NCBI GenBank assembly: GCA_044222195.1
Contig: JBGANS010000006.1
Coordinates: 62,001-126,000, forward strand
Source of the DNA: JAHBXE01 sp044222195
GTDB taxonomy: Bacteria; Planctomycetota; Phycisphaerae; Phycisphaerales; UBA1924
Direction of reading: 5' to 3'
Length of the DNA stretch: 64,000 nt
Shown piece by piece: positions 20,944 to 29,810 of the stretch. Every line of letters begins with the position of its first letter. Position 1 is the first letter of the stretch. The notes below the pieces were generated by a model, which was given only the letters and a program-made list of their open reading frames with translations, was not told where the DNA came from and searched no databases. Made by a program: the position numbers and the translations under genes.

Positions 20944-21437
20944 CACGCACCTCCGGGGCCCCCTCGCGGCGCGGCATCAGCCACGCCGGAGAATGGTCCG
21001 TTTCGTCCTTGAAATCGTCCGGGCGCGGCAGCGAGTGCCGCGTCGGCGACGCACGTGAACGGAGGGAATCCCCCTCCGTGCCACCTCGGGATATCGGCTG
21101 TTCAACTACCAAAGACCACCCCGCCCGAGAATGGCTCCACCGGTTATACGCTCGAAACCGACTTCTGGATCGGGTAATCCAAACCGACGCCACGGGCGGC
21201 CCGCGAGAACCGGGCGGGCCGGAGTCATCCAGCAAATTCCCCATTCCTGGAACTGGTCTGGTGTTCCGGGTCGTTCGCTCGCCGCGGGCGCTCGCCGCAG
21301 ATCGGTCGAATGAGTGCAAACCCGGGTCACACCTGGTTATCAGCGCGGGACAGGCCCCGCTCGCCCGGTACTTCCGCGCTCAAAGTGCCGATGACTTCGT
21401 ATCTGGCAGGTGCGGTCAAGCACCCGAGGGGGCGTTC
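20944..21437. other. Divergent intergenic region between prkA and the binding-protein gene
   Basis: About 490 bases with no convincing gene. It holds the ribosome-binding site of prkA at the left end. At the right end are a TATCTG hexamer (21400-21405), a possible -10 box, and the Shine-Dalgarno GAGGGGG of the next gene. I found no tRNA or strong hairpin with a T-run. Its length leaves room for regulation of both flanking signalling operons. Confidence 0.5.
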
Positions 21438-22649
21438 GTGACATCCATTCCAATTCGTCTTTTGCTGTGCCTCAGCGCGCTCGTCGGGTTCACGCTCCCC
21501 GTGCAAGGCCAGCCCGAGCCCCCGCCCGCCGAGATCGTGCTCGGCATGTCCGCCGCGCTCGAGGGCCCGGCCGCCGGCCTCGGGCGGGGAATGAAGGAAG
21601 GTATCGAGGCCGCCATCGGCGAGGTAAACCGGGCGGGCGGAGTCCGAGGCCGCCAGGTGCGGCTCATCGCGCTCGACGATGGGTACGAGCCCTCGCGTGC
21701 AGCGCCGAACATGCACGCACTCATCGGTCGGCACAACGCGCTCGCGATCATCGGCAATGTCGGCACTCCGACGGCGGTGGCGGCGCTCCCGGTCGCGATC
21801 GAATCGTCCACTCCCTTTGTCGGGGCATTCACTGGCGCGGGCGTGCTCCGCAAGAACCCTCCCGATCGTTGCGTCATCAACTACCGGGCCAGCTACGCCG
21901 AGGAGACGGGCGCCATGGTGGACGCCCTGATCGATCACGCCGGGCTCAAACCCGAGGAAATCGCTTTCTTTACCCAGCGCGATGCCTACGGCGATTCTGG
22001 TTTTTCTGGCGGGATCGCGGCCCTGCGAACGCGAGGTCTGGCCGACCCCACGCGGATTGCCCACGGCCGCTACGAACGGAACACCGTGCTGGTGGAAAAT
22101 GCTTTGGCGGACATTCTCGGGGCCAGCGTTCCCTGCAAGGCCGTGATCATGGTGGGGGCGTACGCGCCGTGCGCCCAGTTCATCCGCCTCGCGCGCCAGC
22201 ACTCGCTGAACGCCGCGTTTCTCAACGTGTCGTTCGTGGGGTCGGATCAGCTCGCGAGAGAGCTCGGACCCGCCGGAGAGGGCGTGGTGGTCACCCAGGT
22301 GGTCCCGCACGTCGACGCGGACCTGCCCATCACACGCGCGTATCGGGCCGCCCTCCACGCGAACTCCAAAGACGCCGTGCCCGGCTTCGTTTCCCTCGAG
22401 GGGTACGCCGCCTGCCGAATGCTCCTCGCGGCCCTGGACAAGGTCCCCGGAGATCCCGATCGTCCCTCAGTCATCGCCGCACTCGAAGACCTGGGCCGGT
22501 TCGACCTCGGAACGGGAGCGCCCCTGGAACTGTCGAAGACCCAGCACCAGGCTTCGCACGCGGTCTGGCCGACCGTCATCCGTGGCGGCCGCGTCGTGCC
22601 GGCGAGTTGGACCAGCGTGTTCTCCGCGACCAAAGCGGAGGTGGAGTGA
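21438..22649 (+). CDS. Periplasmic substrate-binding protein (LivK/type I fold), partner of a sensor kinase
   Basis: A 403-residue exported protein. GTG 21438 was chosen: it follows GAGGGGG at 5 bases and opens a signal peptide (VTSIPIRLLLCLSALVGFTLPVQGQ). The mature part has the type I periplasmic-binding fold of branched-chain amino acid receptors: IVLGMSAALEGPAAGLGRGM, GIEAAIGEVNRAGGVRGR, LIALDDGYEPSRA, AIIGNVGTPTAVAALPV and FFTQRDAYGDSGF. No permease or ATPase gene is beside it. Instead the stop overlaps the start of a hybrid histidine kinase by GTGA, so I infer a sensory rather than a transport role. The ligand is unknown. Confidence 0.87.
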   Translation: MTSIPIRLLLCLSALVGFTLPVQGQPEPPPAEIVLGMSAALEGPAAGLGRGMKEGIEAAIGEVNRAGGVRGRQVRLIALDDGYEPSRAAPNMHALIGRHNALAIIGNVGTPTAVAALPVAIESSTPFVGAFTGAGVLRKNPPDRCVINYRASYAEETGAMVDALIDHAGLKPEEIAFFTQRDAYGDSGFSGGIAALRTRGLADPTRIAHGRYERNTVLVENALADILGASVPCKAVIMVGAYAPCAQFIRLARQHSLNAAFLNVSFVGSDQLARELGPAGEGVVVTQVVPHVDADLPITRAYRAALHANSKDAVPGFVSLEGYAACRMLLAALDKVPGDPDRPSVIAALEDLGRFDLGTGAPLELSKTQHQASHAVWPTVIRGGRVVPASWTSVFSATKAEVE

Positions 22650-25018
22650 AACCCTCCGCCGAACGCAGACTTGCCGCGAGAGTGTCGCGGGCCGTGTGGG
22701 CCGTGGCCCTGGTCGGCGTGGGCGCCGGCTGCGTGTCGCTCTGGATGTTCCGCAACGCGATCCGGTCGGTGTCGATCGCGCGCGACAGTGCGGTGACGGC
22801 GCAGGCCTTGTCCGACAAGCTCCTCGACGCGTTCGACGACGACCTGCTCCGCCTGTCGGAGCGCAGCGACGCCTTTCTGGACGAGCGGCACGAGACCCGT
22901 GAGGTCGCGGGGAGCGGACGGCTGTTCGGCCAGAGCCTCGCGGAGGCCGCCGGCCGCGATCACGATCCGGAGCGGCAGATCGTGTCCATGTGCCGCGAGC
23001 TCGACGAACAGATGGGCGCGGTGCTCGAGGTCGCCGAGCGGAGCGAGGCATGGTCGGGCTCGCGCCGGATGATCGCGAGCCGGCGCGACGCGGTCTACGC
23101 GGAGCTCGAAACGGCGCTCGTGGCGTTGCGGGCCGCCTCCGACGCCTCGGACGGCTCGCGCCGACTGGCGCGATTCGACCTGAAGCGCGAGGCCTCGAGC
23201 CAGGTCGAAGTGGCGGGCAAGCTGGCGGTTCTCGAGCGGCTGCTCCTGCTGGACGAAGGGGCCGAGGCGTCCGCCATCAGGTCCGACATCGCGGACCTGA
23301 CGGGCCTCATCAACACGCTGCGCGCCACGACAAGCGAAGAGGCCCTGGCGGACCTGAAGGACAACCGCTTCGCGCCGACCCTCGCCTCGCTGCAAACCCG
23401 CATTCGTCGCGCACAAGAAAGCGGTTCGACCAAGCTGAACCCTGATCTCCTGGCCGCGATCGAGACGCTTCTGTTCGGGCGCGGCTACACCATCGAATCG
23501 ACGCACCAGGCAATCCGGAGCGGGAACGGCGGTGCGATCTCCTGCCAGCATGAAGTCATCGAATCCGATCGGGATCGCGAGACCCTGCGGACCGCGTCGG
23601 GCCAGGCCATCGCCGCCCTGCGGCGTCACCGTACCGAAGCCGGCGCGCGCGCCGACGCCATGGTCAACGGCCTGACCCGCGCCGCCGAGGACCTGATGGT
23701 GTCGCAGTGGCACCGCCTGCTGACCCTCGCCGTGCTGTGCGTCGCCTCGTTCATCCTCCTGGCATCGCGGATCGTGAAACGGCTGCGTGCGATGACCGGC
23801 CGCCTCGAATCGACCAACCGGTTTCTGCATATCGCCCGCGAAGACGCCGAGGCCGCCAGCCGCGCCAAGGGCGAGTTCCTGGCCAACATGAGCCACGAGA
23901 TCCGGACGCCCATGACGGCCATTCTCGGGTACGCCGAGCTGCTGCTCGAGCCGTCGCTGGGCCAGGCCGAACGCACGGACAGCATCGCGACGATCCGCCG
24001 TAACGGCGAACACCTGCTCTCGATCATCAACGACATTCTCGACCTCTCGAAGATCGAGGCCGGAAAGATGACGGTGGAAGCCGTCACTGTTTCACCCCTG
24101 TCGATCCTGCACGAGGTGCAGTCGCTCATGCAGGTGCGGGTCAAGGGCAAGGACGTCCACCTCGCCATCCGCTGCGAGCCCGGAGTGCCGGCGGCGATCA
24201 GAAGCGATCCCGTCCGGTTGCGGCAGGTGCTGGTCAACCTCGTCGGCAACGCCATCAAGTTCACTCCGTCCGGCCGCGTCGAAGTGTCCGTACGGATCGA
24301 CGACCGGCCGGCCGGTCGCCCGGGCGCCGCTCGCCTCCGCTTCGACGTCACCGACACCGGGATCGGGATGACGCCCGAGCAGGTGGGGCGGCTGTTCCAG
24401 GCGTTCTCCCAGGCCGATTGTTCCACGGCGCGGAAGTTCGGCGGCACAGGCCTGGGCCTCACCATTTCCCAGCGACTGGCCCACCTGCTCGGTGGAGAAA
24501 TCACCGTCGTGAGCACCCCCGGCCGCGGAAGCTGCTTTACCTTCCGGCTGGAAGCCGAAACGGTCGTTGATGCGCTCGACCGGGCCGACCCCAACGAGTC
24601 CACTCGCCCCGCCGCGACGCTCTCCCTCGCGGGCACGCGGCTCCTCCTCGCCGAGGATGGGCCCGACAACCAGAGGCTCATCGGCTTTCACTTGCGGCGG
24701 GCGGGAGCGACGGTCGACATCGCGCCCAACGGCCGCATCGCGGCCGAGCTCGCCGCGCAGCCGGGCCGGTACCACCTGATTCTGATGGACATGCAGATGC
24801 CGGAGATGGACGGCTACGCCGCGACGTCCCTGCTCAGGGCCCGGGGCTGCACCACGCCCATTATCGCCCTGACGGCGCACGCCATGGCGGAAGATCGGGC
24901 CAAGTGTCTCGCCGTGGGCTGCGATGACTATCAGAGCAAGCCGATCGATCGCGAACGGTTGCTCCACACCTGCGCCCGGTGGAGTGGGGTCACTCACCCG
25001 ACCCGGAACGCCGCCTGA
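22646..25018 (+). CDS. Hybrid sensor histidine kinase with helical periplasmic domain (TorS-like)
   Basis: A 790-residue protein. The start GTG overlaps the previous stop (GTGA). The architecture is membrane helix (VWAVALVGVGAGCVSLWMF), about 330 residues of helix-rich periplasmic domain without Cys clusters, second helix (LLTLAVLCVASFILLASRIV), HisKA with the acceptor His in FLANMSHEIRTPMTAILGY, ATPase (VNLVGNAIKF, DTGIGMTPEQ, GGTGLGLT) and a receiver (AEDGPDNQRL; phospho-Asp in LILMDMQMP). There is no PAS domain. The helical periplasmic domain plus a coupled type I binding protein matches the logic of TorT/TorS and LuxP/LuxQ. The HPt found in TorS is missing, and no response regulator gene is adjacent. 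Confidence 0.88.
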   Translation: MKPSAERRLAARVSRAVWAVALVGVGAGCVSLWMFRNAIRSVSIARDSAVTAQALSDKLLDAFDDDLLRLSERSDAFLDERHETREVAGSGRLFGQSLAEAAGRDHDPERQIVSMCRELDEQMGAVLEVAERSEAWSGSRRMIASRRDAVYAELETALVALRAASDASDGSRRLARFDLKREASSQVEVAGKLAVLERLLLLDEGAEASAIRSDIADLTGLINTLRATTSEEALADLKDNRFAPTLASLQTRIRRAQESGSTKLNPDLLAAIETLLFGRGYTIESTHQAIRSGNGGAISCQHEVIESDRDRETLRTASGQAIAALRRHRTEAGARADAMVNGLTRAAEDLMVSQWHRLLTLAVLCVASFILLASRIVKRLRAMTGRLESTNRFLHIAREDAEAASRAKGEFLANMSHEIRTPMTAILGYAELLLEPSLGQAERTDSIATIRRNGEHLLSIINDILDLSKIEAGKMTVEAVTVSPLSILHEVQSLMQVRVKGKDVHLAIRCEPGVPAAIRSDPVRLRQVLVNLVGNAIKFTPSGRVEVSVRIDDRPAGRPGAARLRFDVTDTGIGMTPEQVGRLFQAFSQADCSTARKFGGTGLGLTISQRLAHLLGGEITVVSTPGRGSCFTFRLEAETVVDALDRADPNESTRPAATLSLAGTRLLLAEDGPDNQRLIGFHLRRAGATVDIAPNGRIAAELAAQPGRYHLILMDMQMPEMDGYAATSLLRARGCTTPIIALTAHAMAEDRAKCLAVGCDDYQSKPIDRERLLHTCARWSGVTHPTRNAA

Positions 25019-25037
25019 ATCGCGCCGTCCTGACGCT

Positions 25038-25043
25038 TACACT
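25038..25043 (+). promoter_or_regulatory. -10-like TACACT of trmB
   Basis: TACACT ends 6 bases before GTG 25050 and fixes that start; no Shine-Dalgarno is seen. Confidence 0.52.
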
Positions 25044-25049
25044 CGCCAC

Positions 25050-25889
25050 GTGTCATTCGGACTCGGCCGAGGTCGAAAGCTGGATACCGGCGTCGTTGCC
25101 GTGTCGGACGCCGAGCTTCCGCCGCTGCCCGACGCCGTGGCGACCGATCCGCGCGCCGGGTGGCTGGACCCACGCACCTGGTTTCCCGACCCCGCCCGGC
25201 CCCTCGAGATCGAGATCGGCTCCGGCAAAGGCACCTTTCTGATCCAGCATGCCGAAGCCCACCCGGGAACCAACTTCCTCGGCATCGAATGGGCCCGCGA
25301 GTTTTTCGAATACGCCGCCGACCGCATCCGTCGCCGCCAGGCCGGTCTCGCGGATGAGGAATCCGGTACCGACGCCCTGGCCGAGCCCCCGCCTCGCGCG
25401 CTCACCAACGTCCGCATGCTCAACGCCGACGCCGCGGAGTTCATCCGCTGGCGCCTGCCCGACGGCCTTGTCCGCGTCATCCACCTCTACTTCTCCGATC
25501 CCTGGCCCAAGACCCGCCATCACCGCCGCCGCGTCGTCCAGGACCGCTTCCTCGCCGAGGCCGCCCGGCTCCTCCTGCCCGGAGGAGAACTTCGCATCGT
25601 GACCGACCACGAGGAGCTCTGGGCCTGGGACTGCGCCCTCTTCGCCGCATGGGCCACGGACCCCGCGCATCTCTTGGATCCCGGCACGATCGCACGCGGC
25701 CGGGCGGACGTCGATCGTGAGCGCGCAGGACACGGGATCGTGCCGCCAAGCCAGCCTCCGTTCACGCTGATCCCATTCCAGAAAGCCGATGGCGCCGGTG
25801 AAGGCGAACTGGTGGGCACGAACTTCGAACGCAAGTACCGGCGCGAGGGCCGCGCGTTCTGGTCCGTGGTGCTCAAGAAGCTGTCCTAG
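25050..25889 (+). CDS. trmB: tRNA (guanine-N7-)-methyltransferase
   Basis: A 279-residue SAM-dependent enzyme making m7G46 in the tRNA variable loop. The SAM site is LEIEIGSGKGTFL, followed by NFLGIEWAREFFEYAADRIRRR, and the family signature is LYFSDPWPKTRHHRRRVVQ. The C-terminus ends GTNFERKYRREGRAFW, typical for TrmB. It is longer than the E. coli enzyme because of an N-terminal extension and an insertion around DEESGTDALAEPPPR. GTG 25050 is supported by the TACACT box. It converges on the 25886 gene with a 4-base overlap. Confidence 0.93.
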   Translation: MSFGLGRGRKLDTGVVAVSDAELPPLPDAVATDPRAGWLDPRTWFPDPARPLEIEIGSGKGTFLIQHAEAHPGTNFLGIEWAREFFEYAADRIRRRQAGLADEESGTDALAEPPPRALTNVRMLNADAAEFIRWRLPDGLVRVIHLYFSDPWPKTRHHRRRVVQDRFLAEAARLLLPGGELRIVTDHEELWAWDCALFAAWATDPAHLLDPGTIARGRADVDRERAGHGIVPPSQPPFTLIPFQKADGAGEGELVGTNFERKYRREGRAFWSVVLKKLS

Positions 25890-26665
25890 GGCGTCGCAGG
25901 CGCCACCCGGGCGGACTCGATCGCCGCGAACAGGTCCTTGGTCTCCACCCGCCTGCCGATGATCAGCCCCTGCCGAGCCAGGCCCAGCAGGACCGCCTCA
26001 AGTTCCTCGAATGTCGGCCGCAGCGGCGCCAGCGACCTCGCCAGTCGAGGAAGCAGATTCCGCCGTATCCACCCGCGCCCGCCGCGCCTGAACCCGATGT
26101 ACGCCCCGACCGCCAGCGCCGCCACGATCGCCGACAACGCCGCGCGAACCTCCAGCGGCGTCCTCGGCGCTGTCCACGCGACGATGGCCGCCGGCACAAG
26201 AAACACCAGGAAGACAATGCAGAACCCCGCGCCGGTGGGGATCATCCCCTTGCCCACCTTCCGCGTGGTCATGAAGTTCAACGCGATCAATGGCTCGGCG
26301 ATGAGCTCGGCCCGCTCCTGCGCCGTCAGCCGCCCGTGTGCGACCCGATCCTCGAGGTCCAGTCGTTCGCTGTGCCGCTCCACCGATTCCGGATTGGTTT
26401 CGCCGATCACCTTGACCACGTCCGCGTCCGGCCGACGCCCGTAGGTCGTGTACGACACGCTCTGCGTCCCAAACAGCGACTCACACCCGCGGCAGGTCAG
26501 CTCGTACGCGATCACCTTCCCCTTGCCCAGCGGGATGTAATACAGGTGTGATACCTGCGAGAGGCGTTTCACTTCCACGCACTCGAGCGCCCGGCAAATG
26601 GGGCAGAACTCGCCCACCCAGCCCAGCCGGCGCCGGACCACTTTCTTTCCCGCAACGATGATCAC
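25886..26665 (-). CDS. Zinc-ribbon protein with two membrane helices, unknown role
   Basis: A 259-residue protein. GTG 26665 gives MIIVAGKKVVRRRLG followed by a ribbon (CPICRALECVEVKRL ... IPLGKGKVIAYELTCRGCE), which is how zinc-ribbon membrane proteins of this type usually begin. A TACGAT box 6 bases upstream supports this start over the Met at 26710. After a linker come two membrane segments (FCIVFLVFLVPAAIVAW and AALSAIVAALAVGAYIGF), then a basic helical tail. The function is unknown. It is divergent from queC. Confidence 0.7.
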   Translation of the reverse strand: MIIVAGKKVVRRRLGWVGEFCPICRALECVEVKRLSQVSHLYYIPLGKGKVIAYELTCRGCESLFGTQSVSYTTYGRRPDADVVKVIGETNPESVERHSERLDLEDRVAHGRLTAQERAELIAEPLIALNFMTTRKVGKGMIPTGAGFCIVFLVFLVPAAIVAWTAPRTPLEVRAALSAIVAALAVGAYIGFRRGGRGWIRRNLLPRLARSLAPLRPTFEELEAVLLGLARQGLIIGRRVETKDLFAAIESARVAPATP

Positions 26666-26671
26666 GCCCAG

Positions 26672-26677
26672 ATCGTA
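26672..26677 (-). promoter_or_regulatory. -10-like TACGAT of the 25886-26665 gene
   Basis: On the minus strand TACGAT ends 6 bases before GTG 26665. Confidence 0.42.
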
Positions 26678-26731
26678 ACCAGCCGTGCGGCGACCGTGGT
26701 GGTGGGGCATCCCCGCGCGTCGCGAACCCCA

Positions 26732-26737
26732 TAAGGT
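26732..26737 (+). promoter_or_regulatory. -10-like TAAGGT of queC
   Basis: TAAGGT fits the TANNNT pattern and ends 5 bases before ATG 26743. I see no preQ1 riboswitch in the short region upstream. Confidence 0.4.
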
Positions 26738-26742
26738 TCTCC

Positions 26743-27486
26743 ATGGCCCGCCCCCATGCCAATGGCGCCCCCGCCGTCGTGCTCCTCTCCGGAGGCCTCG
26801 ACAGCGCTACCGCTCTCGCCGTCGCACAGCGCGACGGATACACGTGTCACGCCCTTTCCTTTGACTACGGCCAGCGCCACCGCATCGAGCTCGACGCCGC
26901 GGCACGCATCGCGACCGCCGCCCGTATTTCCCACAAGCAAATCGGCGTGGACCTGCGCGCCATCGGCGGTTCCGCGCTTACCGCCGACATCGAGGTTCCC
27001 AAAGACAGGACGGACCCGCAGATCGGGGGCGGCGTACCCATCACCTATGTCCCCGCAAGGAACCTTGTGTTCCTGTCCATCGCCGCCGGATATGCACAGT
27101 CGCTCAAGGCCTGGGACCTGTTCATCGGTGTCAACAGCGTCGACTATTCCGGCTACCCAGACTGCCGCCGGCCCTTCGTCGAGGCCTTCACCCGCGCGGC
27201 GAACTACGCCGTCGGCGCCTGGGACGACCGCGACCCTCCGACGCTCAAGAGAACAGGTTTCACCGTCCACGCCCCGCTCATCAATCTCACCAAGGTCCAG
27301 ATCATCCAGCTCGGTTCCAAGCTCGGCGTCGACTTTGCCCACACCCATTCGTGCTACGACCCCGACAAGTCAGGTCTCGCCTGCGGTCATTGTGACAGTT
27401 GCCTGATCCGCCGGCGCGGCTTCGAAGATGCCGGAGTGGCCGATCCCACCCGCTATCAGGTGGCGAAGCTGGGGCGGGCCCGATGA
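26743..27486 (+). CDS. queC: 7-cyano-7-deazaguanine synthase
   Basis: A 247-residue ATP-dependent enzyme that converts 7-carboxy-7-deazaguanine to preQ0 in queuosine synthesis. The PP-loop is VVLLSGGLDSATALAVA (residues about 12-28), then SFDYGQRH, YVPARNLVFLS and the C-terminal zinc motif CYDPDKSGLACGHCDSC (three spaced Cys after the first). Its stop overlaps queE by ATGA. QueD and QueF are not in the window. No DNA-modification (dpd) genes are nearby, so I take the product to serve tRNA. Confidence 0.95.
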   Translation: MARPHANGAPAVVLLSGGLDSATALAVAQRDGYTCHALSFDYGQRHRIELDAAARIATAARISHKQIGVDLRAIGGSALTADIEVPKDRTDPQIGGGVPITYVPARNLVFLSIAAGYAQSLKAWDLFIGVNSVDYSGYPDCRRPFVEAFTRAANYAVGAWDDRDPPTLKRTGFTVHAPLINLTKVQIIQLGSKLGVDFAHTHSCYDPDKSGLACGHCDSCLIRRRGFEDAGVADPTRYQVAKLGRAR

Positions 27487-28223
27487 ACCTGCCCCAGCAC
27501 GATGAACCGATCGACCTTCATCGCCTCCGCGTCGCCGAGACGTTCACATCCATTCAAGGTGAGGGCAAACTCTCCGGGGTCCCATCCCACTTCATCCGAG
27601 TCAGCGGGTGCAATCTGCGCTGCACGTGGTGCGACACACCCTACGCGAGTTGGAACCCCGAGGGTCCACTTCGGACCATCGAAGAGCTTGCTCGGGAAGC
27701 AATCGCGTCCGGCGTGTCGCACATCGTCATCACCGGCGGCGAGCCGATGCTCTTTCCCGCCATCGAGCCTCTCACACGCGACCTCGCCAAGGCCGGGCTC
27801 CACATCACCATCGAAACCGCCGGCACCGTGTTCCGCGATCTTCCCTGCGACCTCATGAGCCTCAGCCCCAAGCTCGCCAACTCAGCGCCCCGCGCGGGCG
27901 ATACTCGCGACCCCGCCGGCGCCTGGCGTTCCCGGCATGAGTCACGCCGTTTGAACATCGCCGTTCTCCAATCTCTGCTCAACCGCTACCCCGAACGCCA
28001 AATCAAGTTCGTCGTCTCCACACCCGGCGATCTTCCAGAAATCGAACACCTTCTCGGCCAGCTCGCGGGCTGGCAACCCGCCGGCATCATGCTCATGCCC
28101 GAGGGCGTCGCACCCCCCGATCCCGAAACCTCGCGGTGGATCGCCGCGGCGTGCACCGCCCGAAACTGGCGCTACTGCCGGCGCCTGCACATCGACCTCT
28201 TCGGGAACACGCGTGGCACCTGA
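27483..28223 (+). CDS. queE: 7-carboxy-7-deazaguanine synthase (radical SAM)
   Basis: A 246-residue radical SAM enzyme that rearranges 6-carboxytetrahydropterin into 7-carboxy-7-deazaguanine, the substrate of QueC. Features are FTSIQGEGKLSGVPSHFIR, the cluster motif CNLRCTWC (Cys43, Cys47, Cys50), and the SAM-binding VITGGEPML. ATG 27483 overlaps the queC stop (ATGA), so the two consecutive pathway steps are translationally coupled. Confidence 0.95.
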   Translation: MNLPQHDEPIDLHRLRVAETFTSIQGEGKLSGVPSHFIRVSGCNLRCTWCDTPYASWNPEGPLRTIEELAREAIASGVSHIVITGGEPMLFPAIEPLTRDLAKAGLHITIETAGTVFRDLPCDLMSLSPKLANSAPRAGDTRDPAGAWRSRHESRRLNIAVLQSLLNRYPERQIKFVVSTPGDLPEIEHLLGQLAGWQPAGIMLMPEGVAPPDPETSRWIAAACTARNWRYCRRLHIDLFGNTRGT

Positions 28224-28349
28224 ATGCCCTGCCTCCTGCCAATCCGGCATCTTCCCTAGAGTGAACCCCGCGCCGTTCAGGCCGTCGAACCGTGACGGAG
28301 TGGCACGCTCCTCGCATCCATACCAATGTCCGAAGTGGAGTCAGGAACC

Positions 28350-29753
28350 ATGAACAGAAAGCTCGCTGGGTTTGGCGCGATAAGTGTGGTCTGCCTGCTC
28401 TGTTCCGCGGCCATGGGTCAGGGGCCGCGGGCAGAGCGCCAGGATGATCCGGCATCGATCAAGGAAGACCTCAAGCACGCCCGATCGCTCTCACGTGCCT
28501 TCAACCACGCCGCGACGACGATCGCGCCGTCCGTTGTTCACATCACCGAGTTCTCGCGTGTCATCGAACGCCAGGGCTTCTTCGGACCCGGCCGCGAGGT
28601 CGTCCGGCCGACGGGCGCCGGCTCGGGCGTCATCGTCACGACCGACGGCTTCATCCTGACCAACAACCATGTTATTTCCGGGGCCGAAAAGGTCCGCGTG
28701 AAGATGTCCGACGACCGCGAGTTCGACGGCCGCGTCATCGGCGTCGACCCCGCCACCGACCTCGGCGTCGTCAAGATCGAGGCGAGCAATCTCAAGGCCG
28801 CCACGTGGGGAGATTCCGACGCCCTCGAAGTCGGCGAATGGGTCATCGCCGTCGGCAGCCCCTTCGGCGAGTTCGACAACACGGTCACCGCCGGCATCGT
28901 CTCCGCCAAGGGCCGAACCGGCCTCCAGGCCCAGAGCGAAGAACACTTCGAGGACTTCATCCAGACCGACGCCGCGATCAACCCGGGCAACAGCGGCGGC
29001 CCGCTCGTCAATCTCGAAGGCCAGGTCGTCGGCATCAACAGCCAGATCGCCTCGCGTTCGGGCGGCTCCGTCGGCATCGGCTTCTCGATCCCCGCTTCCA
29101 TCTCCCGCTCCGTGATGGACATGCTCATCAAGAACGGCCGCGCCGACCGCGGCGCCATCGGCATCAACGGCCTGGCCGTCCCCCCGGAAGACATGATGCG
29201 TGCTCTGAAGGTCAAGTCCGGCGTCCGGGTCGGCGTCGTCGTCCCCGACGGCCCCGCGGCCAAGGCCGGGCTCGCCCCAGGCGACGTCATCACCCGCTTC
29301 AACGGCCGCACCGTGGATTCAGTCAACAAGCTCCGCAACGCCATCGCGTTTACCTCGCCCGGGTCGAGCGCCGAAGTCGAGCGCGTCCGCGATGGCAAGA
29401 GTTCCGTGATCACCGTCGCCGTTGGCGACCGCGTGGACTTTGCCCCCGGATCCCAGGCCGTCAAGCGATTCGGCTTCTCCGTCGACACGCTCCCACGCCC
29501 GGACGCCCGGCGCCTCGGCGTGAGCGGTGTCTACGTCACCAATATCGAAGCCCTCGGGCCCGCCGCGCAGGCCGCCGAACCCCTTCAGCTCCGCGATGTC
29601 ATCGTCAGCATCGACAACAAGGACATCACCGACGCCCAGGAGTTCGACGAGGTAATGCGCAAGCACAAGGGCGAGTCCGTCCGTCTGAATGTCATCCGGG
29701 CCGGCTGGCGAGGCCTCGAAAAAGGCTACATCGACATTCCGGCACGCATGTGA
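28350..29753 (+). CDS. HtrA/Deg-family serine protease with two PDZ domains
   Basis: A 467-residue envelope protease for quality control of exported proteins. Met 28350 opens a signal peptide (MNRKLAGFGAISVVCLLCSAAMGQ). The catalytic triad is His107 (TNNHVI), Asp137 (PATDLGVVKI) and Ser215 (NPGNSGGPL). The first PDZ domain follows at about residues 285-370 (GVVVPDGPAAKAGLAPGDVI), the second at about 395-465 (GVYVTNIEALGPAAQAAEPL). There is no membrane anchor beyond the signal sequence. It appears to be a single-gene unit. Confidence 0.93.
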   Translation: MNRKLAGFGAISVVCLLCSAAMGQGPRAERQDDPASIKEDLKHARSLSRAFNHAATTIAPSVVHITEFSRVIERQGFFGPGREVVRPTGAGSGVIVTTDGFILTNNHVISGAEKVRVKMSDDREFDGRVIGVDPATDLGVVKIEASNLKAATWGDSDALEVGEWVIAVGSPFGEFDNTVTAGIVSAKGRTGLQAQSEEHFEDFIQTDAAINPGNSGGPLVNLEGQVVGINSQIASRSGGSVGIGFSIPASISRSVMDMLIKNGRADRGAIGINGLAVPPEDMMRALKVKSGVRVGVVVPDGPAAKAGLAPGDVITRFNGRTVDSVNKLRNAIAFTSPGSSAEVERVRDGKSSVITVAVGDRVDFAPGSQAVKRFGFSVDTLPRPDARRLGVSGVYVTNIEALGPAAQAAEPLQLRDVIVSIDNKDITDAQEFDEVMRKHKGESVRLNVIRAGWRGLEKGYIDIPARM

Positions 29754-29810
29754 ATTGCCCATCGGCGCCGCAGCTGTCGCGATAGGCGACCAACTGTTCG
29801 TGGATCGAGT

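Noticed and set aside
26743..28223. queC-queE as part of a 7-deazaguanine DNA-modification (Dpd) defence system.
   Set aside because: No dpdA/dpdB-like or helicase genes are nearby; the neighbours are trmB and an HtrA protease, which fits ordinary tRNA queuosine synthesis.
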